Source of the DNA: Larix kaempferi
Taxonomy: Eukaryota; Streptophyta; Pinopsida; Pinales; Pinaceae
Direction of reading: 5' to 3'
DNA: 64,000 bases
NCBI GenBank assembly: GCA_027924585.1
Contig: BSBM01000372.1
Span: 9,035,001-9,099,000 of the forward strand
Shown here: positions 34,967 through 46,819 of the stretch, piece after piece
Numbering within the stretch: the first letter of the stretch is position 1
Layout of the letters: each line of letters starts with the position of its first letter
Program-made: the position numbers and the translations under genes
Notes under the pieces: generated by a model
What the model saw: the letters and a program-made list of their open reading frames with translations, nothing else
The model's database searches: none
Told to the model about the DNA's origin: nothing

Positions 34967-36303
34967 TGGAGACATTTTTTGTAGCCATTCCTAGCATGGC
35001 GGAAGGGGGATCCTTCACATGGTTGTGGATGTAAGTGCTGGATGATGAGCATCAGGATGATGTTCTAGTTTCTGCTCTGTATGATCAGTTGGATCATTTA
35101 CATTTGTATGTATGTGTATGCATCATGTTGGATGTTGGATATGATCAGTTGGATCATTTATGTATGTACGCATCATGTTGGATGTTGGATATGATCAGTT
35201 GGATCATTTATGTATGTATGCATCATGTTGGATGCTTGGACCATGTATATGTATATGTATCAGGTGGATACATTGTATGATCAGGTAGATCATGTATGTT
35301 GATATGTATCAGGTAGATACATTGTGTGGATCATGTATCTATGTATGTATCAGGTGGATACAATGTGTACGGTGATATGTATCAGGTAGATACTTGGTAT
35401 GCATCAGGTAGATGCATTGTATGATCAGGATGATCGTGGATGATGAGGTTCTCCAGATGACATGCATTAGGACGATGCAGTGATGATGATCAGGATGATC
35501 ATGTGTACATCAGGATGATGTATGAAGAATTATCAGGTTGATACTCTGTGGTCGTGGACAGGTTGTGCAGATGAGCATGTAAGTAGACCTGGGAGATCTG
35601 GACAGGATGAAAAAGGCCTCAGAAGCTCTTTCGAGGCATTGCTCTAGGAGTACATGTAAGTAGACCTGGGAGATCTGTACAGGATGAAAAAAGCCTCAGA
35701 TGCTCTTTCGAGGCATTGTCCTATGGCATGTAAGTGGACCTGGGAGATCTGGACAGGATGAAAAAGGCCTCAGATGCTTCAGCCAGGTTTTGTGGTGGAC
35801 CACATGTAATGTGCTCCTGGGAGATCCGATAGGTAGAGTTGTGTGCTCATAATAGCCTGGGATGCTTCAACCAAGTTTTGTGGTGAGATCACATGTAATG
35901 TGATCCTGGGAGATCCGACGGGTAGAGCTGTGTGCTCGTAACAGCCTGGGATGCTTCAGTCAGGTTTTGTGATGGGTCACATGTAATGTGCTCCTGGGAG
36001 ATCCGACAGGTAGAGCTGTGTGCTCGTAACAGCCTGGGATGCTACCGCCAGGTTCTTTGACGCACGTAATAAGTCCTGAGGATTCCACAGTATGGTCAGT
36101 GATGATGAAGACCTGCAGGTGGTGGGCCTACATCCAGTATGAAAAAGGACTGGCTCTGTAGAAATTCCTATGACGAGTAGATTCAGAGATTGATTGAGAT
36201 AGCAGCAGCAGTGACGATGACGATGATTCGAGGATGATCATTCGTTGATCCAGAGAAGAAGATTTGTGCTAGCAGATCTATGTCGAGAAATACCTTTCTA
36301 GTT
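34967..36303 (+). repeat. Element C 3' noncoding region: several different tandem repeats
   Basis: Four blocks: three units of about 50-60 bp starting TGATCAGTTGGATC (35082, 35142, 35192); short ATCAGGTAGATACATTG-type repeats (35258-35440); three units of 74-77 bp starting CATGTAAGTAGACCTGGG (35576, 35653, 35727); four units of 88-89 bp starting TGCTTCAGCCAGG (35775, 35863, 35952, 36040). No gene is present. Confidence 0.82.
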
Positions 36304-36897
36304 AAGAGGGAGTGTTGATGTATATGTAACTTCGGAATGTATTTCATTTATATATTTATTGTACTCCTATAGAGATGTATTATTCCTCTATACGGAAGTG
36401 TCGTCATTTGTATTGACAAGTGTCGCAAGTGTGTTAACTTGCCGATGGGTTATTAGACCACCTTGTAAGGGGTCGGCCCGATATAATGTAATATGAATTT
36501 ATTGTACCTAGCTAGACAAGTCGGCCCCATAAGGTTATTGGGAAAATAGGACAAGTATAAATAGAGATCGGGAGATCTCTATTTGGATCACTTCAGAACT
36601 CACACTTCCTTCACTCGGAAAGTGGAGCACATGTGAGGAGGAGGATCAGCTGCTAAGAGGAGTCTATCTCTATGTACTTTGGTTGTGTTATTGCACTATC
36701 TATCTCTGAGGAAGTTGTGGGGTTTTTTCACCTTAGGGTTTTCCCCACGGAAACTCTGTGTGTCTATTGTCTCTCATGCTTTTTCTTCTTGTGATGATTG
36801 ACATGCTTGCTATGATTGATATGCATTGATATACTGCACATGTTATTCTCTCAGTAAAGATCCTAGAGTATCTTGAATTAATGCTCAAAATTTAACA
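36304..36897 (+). repeat. Element C purine tract and 3' LTR
   Basis: AAGAGGGAG (36304-36312) precedes the 585-bp LTR at 36313-36897, followed by TSD ATTGG. Confidence 0.94.
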
Positions 36898-36902
36898 ATT
36901 GG

Positions 36903-37729
36903 TCCAGTAAATTACAACAATATTTTTTCCATCGGTTGATCTAACTTGTGGCTTCGTTATAAGAACCAGTTGAATCATATTCATGTATATAGGAGGCATA
37001 GATGAAGAATATTGTGTCACAAAGTTAAAAGGAAGAAATGAACCTGTAAATTTCACTCAATATGTTCCGGGAAAGTACTTTTTGGAAACTAATCCAGGCT
37101 GCTACCAAAATGAGATCATCAACCATGAATCAAACACCTAGTTCGATCTCCTTCAATTTTCCCAGACTAATGAAAATGATTGTAACATATTAGAATTAGA
37201 TACTGATGTAGATTCTAATAATATTGTAGATTTTCTTTTATGGATTTTGTATTTTGATGGATCGAAAACACAAGAAGGTGCAGGGGCCAGTTGTGTTCGT
37301 GATGATCCTCAACGATATAAGACTTACCTTTCCTGTAGGTTAGAATTTGACTACACCAATAACACGGTTGAGTATGAATCCCTAGTCCAAGGCCTCAAAA
37401 AACATATTGACCTTAAATTAAAATATTTGAAGGTTTTTGGTGATTCAGAAATTGTTTCCAGGTAAGTTAGAAACCATACATTATTTATCTCCAAATTTGA
37501 AAGACTTTCAGACAAAGGTATGGAATTTGATTTTGAAATTTGAATCTTGTAATATTAATTATATTCCTCATTCTATGAACGTTGCTTTTGAACTTTTACC
37601 TAGCACTACCTCATGTTTATTTCCTTTGAATTATAAGTTTTCCATCGAACTTATTTTCAGGCCTTCTATTCTTGACAATGTGACCATTTGGAGGGTGTTC
37701 GATGATGATCAATAGGTTGTCAACTTCCT
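36903..37729 (+). pseudogene. Element G protease end and upstream RNase-H-like domain
   Basis: After about 330 bp of decayed protease/linker, WILYFDGSKTQEGAGAS begins at 37241. The domain continues with TNNTVEYESLVQGL and KVFGDSEIV, giving the D-E-D pattern of an archaeal-type RNase H (FDGS, EYE, GDS). A frame change lies near 37450. It is located before the RT, not after it. It reads on through NIWRVFDDDQ-like sequence to a stop at 37713-37715. Confidence 0.65.
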
Positions 37730-38880
37730 CACAAACGAAGGCACCTTTAAGGGATCTATCATTGATGATGATGAACACGAAGAAAATCTAAAAAGAGCTG
37801 AAGGAGATGGTAATATTTTCAAAGGGAATTTCATGTTGAAAGGAGTGCTCACACTGGAAAAGTTGTTTGATTTACAACAAAATTTCGGGAAGCCAGTAAA
37901 TGTTAAGACTCACAACTATTCCATGTAATATGAATCGGTGAATTTAGGCACACCAAAAGAGCCAAAGTACGTGAATTTAGGTGCTTGTTGTTCGCCATGG
38001 GAGAGGCAAAGATTTACCCATCTCTTTAAGTGATACAAAGATGTCTTCGTCTGTACTTATGGTGAATTAAAGACATATGACACTCGGATTATCCAATATG
38101 CCATTCCTATGAAACTATATGCTAAGCCATTTTAGTAGAAGCTAAGGAAGGCTCACCCAACCTTAGAATCGTTGATCCAAAAGGAACTGAAGAAACTTTT
38201 GGACACCAGGATTATCTTTAAAGTTAGACATTATGAGTGGGTGTCCAACCTAGTCCCAATTCAAAAGAAGTGATCGGTAGATATAAGACTATTTGTGGAC
38301 TTCAGGAAGCTCAACAGAGCATCCAATAAGGACCAAATACCATGTTCCTCCCATGGAACGGATTTTACAACTTGTCTCTGGTTTTCAGATGTTCTCATTA
38401 TTAAACAGGTTCTCATGTTACAACCAGGTACTTTTGGTAGAATATGATCGCTTAAAGGCCACATTCCCAACAAAGTGGGGTACTTTTTCTTTCCAAAGAA
38501 TTCCTTTTGGCCTGGTGAACATAGGAGTCGCGTTTCAATGGGCCATGGATACCACATTCCAAGGATTGATTGGTCACATTGTCATGGTGTATTTGGATGA
38601 TGTCACAATATTTTCCAAGAAGAGATTAGATCATTTTCATCATCTAAAACAAATCTTTGAAAGATACAAAAAATATGGAATATCACTTAACCCTAAGAAG
38701 AGAATCTTTGTTGTTTCAGAAGGGAAATTACCGGGACACATTATCTCTAAAAAGGGGATATATGTAGACCTCGAACACATACAAATTATTTTGCAAATCC
38801 CCATGATCAATACCAAGAAAGCTATGTAATCATTCTTGAGAAAAATAAATTTTGTTTGTAGGTTCATGTCTGATTTTGTT
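37730..38880 (+). pseudogene. Element G reverse transcriptase, broken
   Basis: Pieces across frames match a gypsy RT: YKDVFVCTYGELKTYD, PTLESLIQKELKKLL, VDFRKLNRASNKDQ, then the active site VYLDDVTIFSKK (YLDD at about 38590-38601) and SLNPKKRIFVV, PGHIISKKGIYVD. At least three stops and frame changes interrupt it. Confidence 0.75.
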
Positions 38881-39560
38881 GAAACAATCAAACCTATGTA
38901 ACAAATGATTAAAATGAAGTAGAGTTCAAGTGGGTTGTTGAAGAAAAAGAGTTGTTCCAAAAAATCAAGGTAGCCATCATTTTGTTTCCATCATTAAGTA
39001 GCTTGGATTTTGAAAAGGATTTTTTAATATATACTTTTGTGTCTAATCATTCCCTTACAACAGTGCTCAACCATAAAGGAGGGTAGGAGGGTAAATGTCC
39101 AATTTATTTCATGAGCACTAGATTATAAGGTGCGGAGATGAACTATATTGAATACAAGAAAGCTTCCGCAGTTTTCAAAGCGCTTAAATAGTTCAAGCCT
39201 TACATACTGAAAAAACGAGACTAAGATCATCATTCCTTATCTAGCAGTGAAATCTCTCTTTATTCAAAAGGAGTTGGTAGAATGAAGAGGAAATTGGGTC
39301 ATGGATCTACAGGAATATGACTTGGCGTTCAAACCAACTACTATTACTAAGGACAAGGCCTTTGCAAGTTACTCACTAAAAATCCTATAGATGAAAAGGA
39401 AGACGGTTGGGATAATGAGTTATCTATGTGTTTCCAAGACACCTAGTATGTACTAGTTGTCATTGTTTCATGGTAACAAGATTTACTATAGTATCTGTAG
39501 CACTGATATGCTCATGAACCTTTTTGGAATGCCAAATAATGAAAATATCTCTATCTCAAG
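38881..39560 (+). pseudogene. Element G RT-linked RNase H, badly decayed
   Basis: LDFEKDFLIYTFVSNHSL, then MNYIEYKKASAVFKALK and FKPYIL, follow the pattern of the usual RT-attached RNase H (NYxxxEKE...ALKxFxxYL). Many stops. Confidence 0.55.
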
Positions 39561-40444
39561 TTACATCAATACCATATCATCAACGACATCTTGTTTCGTA
39601 AGAATTATGATGGAGTACTTCTAAGGTGTCGGGAAAAGGATGATGTAGAAAAATTTCTTATTGAATTATATGATGGACCTCTTGGAGGACATTATGCTGG
39701 TGAGACTACAACACACAAGATACTCAAGGATGGTTACTATTGGCCAACATTATTTAGGGATTCCCATGCATATGCTCAAAAATGTGTCATCTATCAGAAG
39801 AGTGTCAGAAGAGAAATGAAACCAGCAGTGTCTCTTTACAATTGGTGATCATCACACATCCATTTGAGCAATGGGATTGGATATTATAAGAGAAATCAAT
39901 CCCAACTACTCAAAGCAACATCATTATATTCTGAAGGCCATTGATTATTTCACGAGGTGGACGGAAGCGGTGCCAATTCGGAAGGTCAATGAAAAAATAA
40001 TTATCCAGTTTTGGAAGAGCACATCATTACTAGGTTTGGGGTTCCAATTTCCCTTATGTTTGATAATGCAACATGTTTTTCCTCTTTCAAATTGAATGAA
40101 TTTTATTTGGAAAATGGAATCAAGTTTCATTATTCTACAAATTATTATCCACATGGAAATGGATTAATTGAGTCTACAAATAAAAATTTGATTATAATAC
40201 TAAAGAAAACCATAGTTGAAAATCAAAGAAACTGACACAACACTCTCCCAAATGCCCTATGGGATAATCAGGTTACCCCAAAGGATGCTTTAGGATTTTC
40301 ACCATACACCCTCATTTACATAAAAGAATCCATCCTACCCATAACATACTCTTTCCCGCCTTACAATTGTCACAAGCCTCAAGAGGAGCTCATTGCCCTA
40401 CCACTCAAGATCAAGTTAACACATTGTTAAAACTTGACGAAGAA
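39561..40444 (+). pseudogene. Element G integrase, N-terminal and core part
   Basis: The H2C2 zinc-binding region is clear: GGHYAGETTTHKILKDGYYW...CVIYQ (39591-39850). The core follows with DYFTRWTEAVP and FGVPISLMFDNATCF, then YYPHGNGLIESTNK (Glu of the DDE triad). Two or more frameshifts. A2 is inserted at 40444 (TSD AAGAA); the C-terminus is at 44799. Confidence 0.75.
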
Positions 40445-40827
40445 TGTGATGAACCTGCAATAATTAATTAATGGAAATACACGAGATATCAGAAATAATA
40501 GAACTCAGAATCACTTTTATATTGATCATAGGCCACTTCGAGGGGGAAACCTCCTTTGAGCAAGCTCAATACAATTAACTTCATGGTGCCTTCATAGGCC
40601 TCAACACACACTTATATACTAAGTCTAGGCGCCAATACCATGGGTCAATACTATGTGCCAATACAAACCATGGGCTAAGTCTAGGCGCCAATAATATGAG
40701 TCAAAACCATGGGCCAATACAAACTATGGATCAACAAAACTACGAGACGACTTACAAAGCATATGCGTCCAACAACAATATACTAAAAAAGTAAAGACCT
40801 GGGTTCCTAACATCCCCTCTCCCTTAG
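40445..40827 (-). repeat. Element A2 3' LTR and purine tract
   Basis: The LTR is 40445-40812. On the minus strand it starts TGTTAGG and ends TCATCACA. The purine tract (complement of 40813-40827) abuts it. Confidence 0.94.
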
Positions 40828-40850
40828 AAAAAGATTTGTCCTCAAAGCTT

Positions 40851-43345
40851 TAGATGTGGAAATTGATGCAGAATCTGAAGGAGTGGGTCCCCTATAGTAT
40901 CCTTGGGTTGCATTCCGAGCCACTGGTGCCTTTGGAGTTTCAGGGAGGATTGTGTGGAAGGCTGTAGACGAAGAAGAACCATATCAGCGATGTGAAAAGT
41001 GCGCTCAGAACGGTGTTGATCGGCTTGTTGTTTCAGTCGAATTCTTGCCATGTGAAAATTGTCCTACAGAATGAGAAGAAGCTAATCACGGTTTCGAAGA
41101 ATTGAGTCAATTGCCTGAACTGGGGAACTGCTGAAGGTGTATGGAAGAAGAACTGGTGGTGCCTGTCCAGAGACTGCTTCATATGGTGTCCTTTGAGATG
41201 TGGTACTATACCACTGGAGCGCTTCTAGGAAATCCATAGAAATAGTTGTCCAAATCTATGGAGGGATGGGAAAGGGTTCGAGCAGTCTCGAAAGGAGGGT
41301 CATTTCACCCTTGTTGACCTGGAAAGTATCATAGTCAACCACCATTCGTTGAATTGTCCTTTTGATTCCCTGCCAAAAGAAGTTACATTGTTCCTGGTCA
41401 TACGTTTTGAGGAACCCAGAGTGCCCTACTGATGAAGAAGCATGGAGTTCATAGGAGATATAGCCCCGTTGAACAGATTGCAACCAATTTGGAACAAGCA
41501 GAGAAATAGCTGTAAGAGAAACTGGGTCATCAAATGTGTGAGGAGGAGCATCTTCCACCATATTGTCCTTACCCTTTTGGTAAGTGGTCGCATAGTCATA
41601 ACCCATGAGTTGGATAACCCATTTCAGGTGTGCTGGGGAGGAGACTCGTTATTCCAGGAAAGTTTCCAGACTCTGAAGATCAGTCTTGATGCAAAAATAA
41701 TTCCCCAATAGGGATGGATGCCACTTCTGTAATGTATGCAAAATAGACATCATGTCCTGCTAAGATGTAGATGCGGCTAAATGCTTAACGAAAAGGTCTC
41801 GTGAAGGCGGCAAGCCCACTGGTGCAACAAAGACACCTGCATATCTATCCAAGGAAGTAGTGGAGACCATTGGTGGGTGCATCTGAAGGGAATGGAGATG
41901 AGCAATGACACCATGTGAATTCTTCTTAGGGATCTTTTCCAAGCGATGTGAACTGATGATGCGGAGAGACTCTGGTTGTAAGCCCATAATTTTGTGTTGT
42001 GTCCCATTGGCTGAAAACTGCATCCAAAGTTCAGCAAAATCCCATAAGATGGGGCCAAGTGTGCATAACCATTGAACGCCCAAAACCACATCACATCCGT
42101 CTAAGGACAAGGCAAACATGTCAGAGCGTAGGTTATAATCTTCCATAGAGATACGCACATTGTGACACTTCCCCTTGCAAGGTAAGGTGCCCCCATTGGC
42201 AACCATGACTTCAAAGTTGGAGCAAGGATGGACAAAACAATCAGCTTGTTTGGCAATCCGAGGGTCAATGAAGTTATGAGTGGTACTAGAATCAATGAGT
42301 ATGGTAAGAGGGAGCTTCTTGAAGTATCCCCTGACCCGCATTGTTTATGGGGTGGTGACGCCGGTTACAGCATGGAGAGAGATCTCGGGTGGGTCGTCCT
42401 GAGATGGGGTGTCAATAGGAGGGTGTTGAATGTCGACCTAATCATCTACTGTATCTATAGCTTCTTCACCAAGTTCTGAGGCAGGCAGAGAATCCACATC
42501 CAAGAGATAGAGCTTTTGTTGAACACATCTATGTCCCTGAGTGAATTTCTCATCACAATTATAACAAAGCCCTTTTTCTTAGCGTGCCTGCATATCTGTT
42601 TCAGATAAATGCTTGATAGGAGTTGGTTGAGGAGCAAGCGTGATGGGAGGTCGTTGGGAACCCATATTTCTGAAGGGAACAAAGGTGGGTTTGGAGCGTT
42701 GTTGAGCTGCGATCTTGTCGTTTGCCAACATAGCCAACCCTAGGACTTACATCATTGTGTTGGGACATAACATTTTGACCTCTAAGCGGATTTCATCCTT
42801 GAGACCACTGATAAAACAACTCCTTCTATGTGATTGGTCAGTTTCTCAAATTCTGTCTGATACTCTCTCACTGTGCCCATTTCGTGAAGTTTAGTGAGTG
42901 CTCATGTGAAGTCATCAAAAGCACTAGGACCAAATCGTGGCAAAAGGAGTTGGCAAAAATCTGTCCAGTTTGGCTCGGGATGAGCTTTGATGTACCAATG
43001 GTACCATTGAAGGGCTTCTTGTTCCAAATGAAAGGATGCAAGTGGAACTTTCTGGACATCAAAAGTATTATGCAGACTGAAATATTGTTCTGCTCGGTAA
43101 ATCCATCCAGTCGGATCAGTACCATTAAAGCGAGGAAAATCAAGCTTCGACCCATGAAAATTGATGGAAGAAGAGAACCCGGTGGCTGCAAAAGATTCTA
43201 GCTGTCGGTTATTGTTCATGGCTGAATGCTGAAGATGGAGGCTGAGAAATTTTTCATCCAGATCTTGGAGTTTGGTTTGGATGGTTGCAAGTGTTTTCTC
43301 CATGGTGTGTGCTCCTGCATGGGTGACAACCATAACCAAGGTTTT
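40851..43345 (-). pseudogene. Element A2 gag-protease-pol remnant
   Basis: Gag starts at about 43339 (MVMVVTHAG) and runs to a TGA near 42902. Zinc-knuckle and protease segments follow (42682-41760). The protease motif reads IDSSTTHNF, with Ser where the third residue of D-S-G is expected. Then come the RNase H fragment LLGNYFCIKTD, integrase N-terminus GHSGFLKTYDQ, and the jump from SMDFLEALQ to RTPYEAVSG. RT and integrase core are absent. Several nonsense codons stand where A has CAG (for example before IWTTIS). Confidence 0.88.
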
Positions 43346-44025
43346 TTTTTGTTTTTTTTGTTTTTTTTTTTGGGGGGGGGGGGGAATGGGTAGAAAAACA
43401 CAAACAGAAGCTGATTTAGTAAAGGGAAATTTGGATTGGGGAAAAAATCTGATGGGTAATTGGGGTTTGACTAGATTTTGGACACTGTCGAAAGGACAGG
43501 AAAGCAGAAAAGGGGGATTTCAGAAGCAGGGTGAAAGAATGAGAAAATTTGGCAAAGAGGGACAAAGAAGCAGAATTAGAAAAAGAACTCTATGGTAAAA
43601 TTTGAAGGCGATCGGGTGAAAATCGAAGAAGTTATGGCAAACCCTAAAAATAGACAAATGTGAGATTTTGGGTGTTGGGAAGTGGAATGTGGGATAGGGT
43701 CCTCAGGAATGAAATATGTAGAATGGGATTGCAGGGGTGTCAGAGACGTTTCAAGGGAAACAGAGTTAAAACAAGGGAGATATGGAGAAAAAATTGGTTT
43801 TTTATTTTATTTTTAGAATGGAGTGGCTATAGCTCGGAAGGGATCTGAACAGATAGATCTACAATGGCCCAGAAGTGAGCAGAAACAGAGAGATATGAAA
43901 TGACGCCGAATGGAGCGAAAACGGCTAGATCTGAAATAGATCTGAAACGGCTGATCTGGAATGGATTTCAGAATGGATCTGAAACGGCGTAGCAGTGATC
44001 GACAACAGTTCAGCTGAAAATAGAT

Positions 44026-44418
44026 ATGGACCCCAGGTATGTGCGGCTTCCTAATAGTTCAGGGGTTTCACTCAGCCATCAATACTGTCTGACGGCTTGC
44101 GTATTGGGGCAGTACCCCTCACTCCACGGCTCAGGTAAAACTGATAACCGCTTTGCCACAAACGACAACTCTTGGTTTACCTCACGGGTGGGAACTAGTC
44201 AATCAGGTATGGGTCGTTGCCCTTTTCGCTGGCAGGTCCTCTCAATGGGCCAGCTACTTCGGGGTTCCTGTGGTACTCCTCACAATAGTTTTAGGGCTTA
44301 TGCCCAAGTACTTCCCACAGTTAAGCGGATAGGGATTATTCCCAAATCCGAACCTGCAACAGATGCGCAAAAAAATTTGGCAGAAATTTCACCCAGCGAG
44401 CCCAAGAAAGTGCTCTGA
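44026..44418 (+). CDS. Antisense ORF in the A2 leader (130 codons, unrecognised)
   Basis: This ORF runs antisense to A2, across the leader and into the PBS, where CTCTGATAA supplies its stop. It begins MDPRYVRLPNSSG and includes TDNFRFATND-like and RCPFRWQVLSMGQLL sequence. Element A has the same reading with one frameshift. It may be a real antisense ORF, as described for some plant gypsy elements, or a by-product of a conserved leader. I do not recognise a domain. Confidence 0.28.
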   Translation: MDPRYVRLPNSSGVSLSHQYCLTACVLGQYPSLHGSGKTDNRFATNDNSWFTSRVGTSQSGMGRCPFRWQVLSMGQLLRGSCGTPHNSFRAYAQVLPTVKRIGIIPKSEPATDAQKNLAEISPSEPKKVL

Positions 44419-44793
44419 TAACAGATGTGATGAACCTGCAATAATTAATTAATGCAAATACACAAGATATCAGAAATAATAGAACTCAGAATCACTTTTA
44501 TATTGATCACAGGCCACTTCGAGGGGGCAACCTCCTTTGAGCAAGCTCAATACAATTAACTTCATGGTGCCTTCATAGGCCTCAACACACACTTATATAC
44601 TAAGTCTAAGCGCCAATACCATGGGTCAATACTATGTGTCAATACAAACCATGGGCTAAGTCTAGGCGCCAATACTATGAGTCAAAACCATGGGCCAATA
44701 CAAACTATGGATCAACAAAACTACGGGACGACTTACAAAGCATATGCGTCCAACAACAATATACTAACAAAGTAAAGACCTGGGTTCCTAACA
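44412..44793 (-). repeat. Element A2 5' LTR and PBS
   Basis: The LTR is 44426-44793. The PBS on the minus strand is TGTTATCAGAGC (complement of 44412-44423), one mismatch from the initiator tRNA-Met form TGGTATCAGAGC. Confidence 0.93.
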
Positions 44794-44798
44794 AAGAA

Positions 44799-45083
44799 AG
44801 GGAGAAGGATAGGAAGAAGTTTGTTTTACATCAACATATAGTGAAGATATGGTTCGACACCAGTCGTGCAAGGAAGAAATATTTTGAAGTTAGAGACTTG
44901 GTCCTGAAGTGGGACAAGCCACATGAGGATAAAGGAAAACACACGAAGTTTCAATAGTTGTGGCTTCGTCCCTATATGATTGCTAGGAAGCTTCGCTCTG
45001 GAACTTACACATTGCAATATCTAGAAGGGGGGGTTTATTCTCTTCCCATGAATGGACAAGCCTTAAAGTAATACTTTACATAG
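44799..45083 (+). pseudogene. Element G integrase C-terminus
   Basis: The G frame resumes after A2: FVLHQHIVKIWFD, FEVRDLVLKWDKPHEDKGK, then a stop, LWLRPYMIARKL and a probable end NGQALK*YFT at 45081-45083. VLKWD...GKH-type sequence is typical of the region after the integrase core. Confidence 0.72.
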
Positions 45084-46819
45084 CTTGGAGGGAGGAACCA
45101 TCCCTATATATAAATAAAGGTTTTTACCCTTTTTCCCTTTGCTTTGATTCCAATTTGTTGCTTTATTTTAGCCTATTATTATCCTTTGTTTTGTTTTGGT
45201 TAAAATAAAATGATCCTAGTAGTTAGAGTGAAAATTGGGAGAATCTGAGCCTTATTTTATGATTGAATTCAAATACTTACAAGCCTTTGCTTCCCACAAC
45301 TCATGGGGAACATTGAGCAAGTCTATGGTGCCCTCTTATTAGTGTAAAGAGTCTATGATGTATTTTCTAGCACTATCATTTGAAAGGATTTCACTCGCAC
45401 CTACTAACATGTGAAAATGTGTCTAACCCACTGAGGGAGGTATCAAGGTTCAAGTTGATGGAAGGATTAAAACTCTTTATGGATTGAAATAATGATTGGG
45501 GAGGGTTTCTTATTTACTCTCTTAGAGGTCCATCCACCATAAAACTTTAGTTGGCTATATCATAAGATGAAGCTTAAAGAGGTTGACCCACAGGAAGATA
45601 TAGAGACTTGGTGATGCATAGTAAATCAAAATGACTCTATATGTTATCCCATGCCTGTAAAAGGCTTACTGTATCAGCTTCCCCATCTAAAAGCACTGCT
45701 AAATAGAAAATTATCTAAGAGAATAACAATTATTTTCATGCATAATGAAATATATATACCTTTATAATGGGACAAGAGCATTCAACTGTAAAACAGGTGC
45801 AAGAGGGAATTGTTTTTAGTGTATGGACGCTTGTCGGTAGAAGAGATCTGTCTGTAGTGTAAGAGATGTGGAACACACATTTGCACTTGTTTAATATTGT
45901 TTTATTACCATGTGGTTCCATGCCCAAATAATCTCAATGGAGACCAGCCCGAAAAATGAACGTCATAACTTGGCTCTTAGAGAGTAGCTGCAAAATGCTA
46001 ACCTAAGTCATTCCATGACAACATTATTGGAATTACAAGGACTTGTTACACATGATTATCAAAGGTCACTTTGATTTTCTTGATGCCTTAGCTCGGTCTA
46101 GGAAAGATCATTTTATGTGAAAGATAGGTGAATGATACTATAACTCCTGCACTGTATGCCACTCTCAGACTGAATTAGTGGGACCCATGAAATTTACAGT
46201 AGAGATTGTTTGGTCCAAGAAGACAAAGACTATTGTTTCAAAGATCCTGTATTTTCCTAGTCTAAAGCCAATTGTTGCGCCTACAACTACCCTCCCCCTA
46301 ATGGGGACCCCTCCTTGAATTTTTACTTTGCCTTAGTCCTATTTGGTTCCTCCCTCACAAATTCAAACATTATTGGTATAAAGGATTGATCCATCTATTG
46401 CGAAAAAGAAGTGAGACTTCCTTATTGAAGAAGGCTTGGGCATCATGAGTTTTTTCTCAAAAAATGGCTAAGTATACTCATTTCGATGAGTTTTGGACAT
46501 TCTTTCCGACCATTTTGTGGAACGATTCCCAGTTTCTCGTCGACTATTGTGGCAAAGTTGGAGGTTTTTCATTGACTATTGCGGCGAAGTTGGAGGTTTC
46601 TCACCAACCATCGCAGTTGAAAGTTCTATTGATAGTTGAGCTGTTGTAGTAAAAAGTCATGAATTTCACCAACCTTCTTGTCATGAGCTTCACGACACAA
46701 ACTTCAAACCTCGCCAATGAATTTAAAGCAACCTCACTGTTCCACTTTGTTATATCTCATCTATAGAAGGGGTGCACCCTTACCAAGTTTTAATTCACTT
46801 GTACATGCAAAAGATAAAT
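45084..46819. other. No gene recognised; probably G 3' noncoding sequence
   Basis: TATATATAAATAAAGG lies just after pol. A 33-bp tandem duplication (GACTATTG(T/C)GGC(A/G)AAGTTGGAGG) is at about 46540-46605. No LTR start was found. Confidence 0.5.

Larger units (their letters stand above)
29779..36897 (+). mobile_element. Element C: complete but mutated Ty1/copia LTR retrotransposon
   Basis: The element is 7,119 bp with 585-bp LTRs. TSD ATTGG is at 29774-29778 and 36898-36902. The LTRs differ at about 20 sites by eye (3-4%). It has gag-pol with several stops and a 1.3-kb repeat-filled 3' noncoding region. Confidence 0.96.
40445..44793 (-). mobile_element. Element A2: second copy of the A family, minus strand
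   Basis: The element is 4,349 bp with 368-bp LTRs and TSD AAGAA at 40440-40444 and 44794-44798. The LTRs differ at about nine positions by eye. It lacks RT and the integrase core with the same junctions as A. It shows what the A locus looks like without N. Confidence 0.96.
29590..45083 (+). mobile_element. Element G: decayed dual-RNase-H Ty3/gypsy element, interrupted by C and A2
   Basis: Coding pieces at 29590-29778, 36903-40444 and 44799-45083 join when C (TSD ATTGG) and A2 (TSD AAGAA) are removed. The order is protease, an RNase-H-like domain, RT, a second RNase H, integrase. There are many stops and several frameshifts, so this is an old copy. Gag and the LTRs were not found. Confidence 0.7.
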
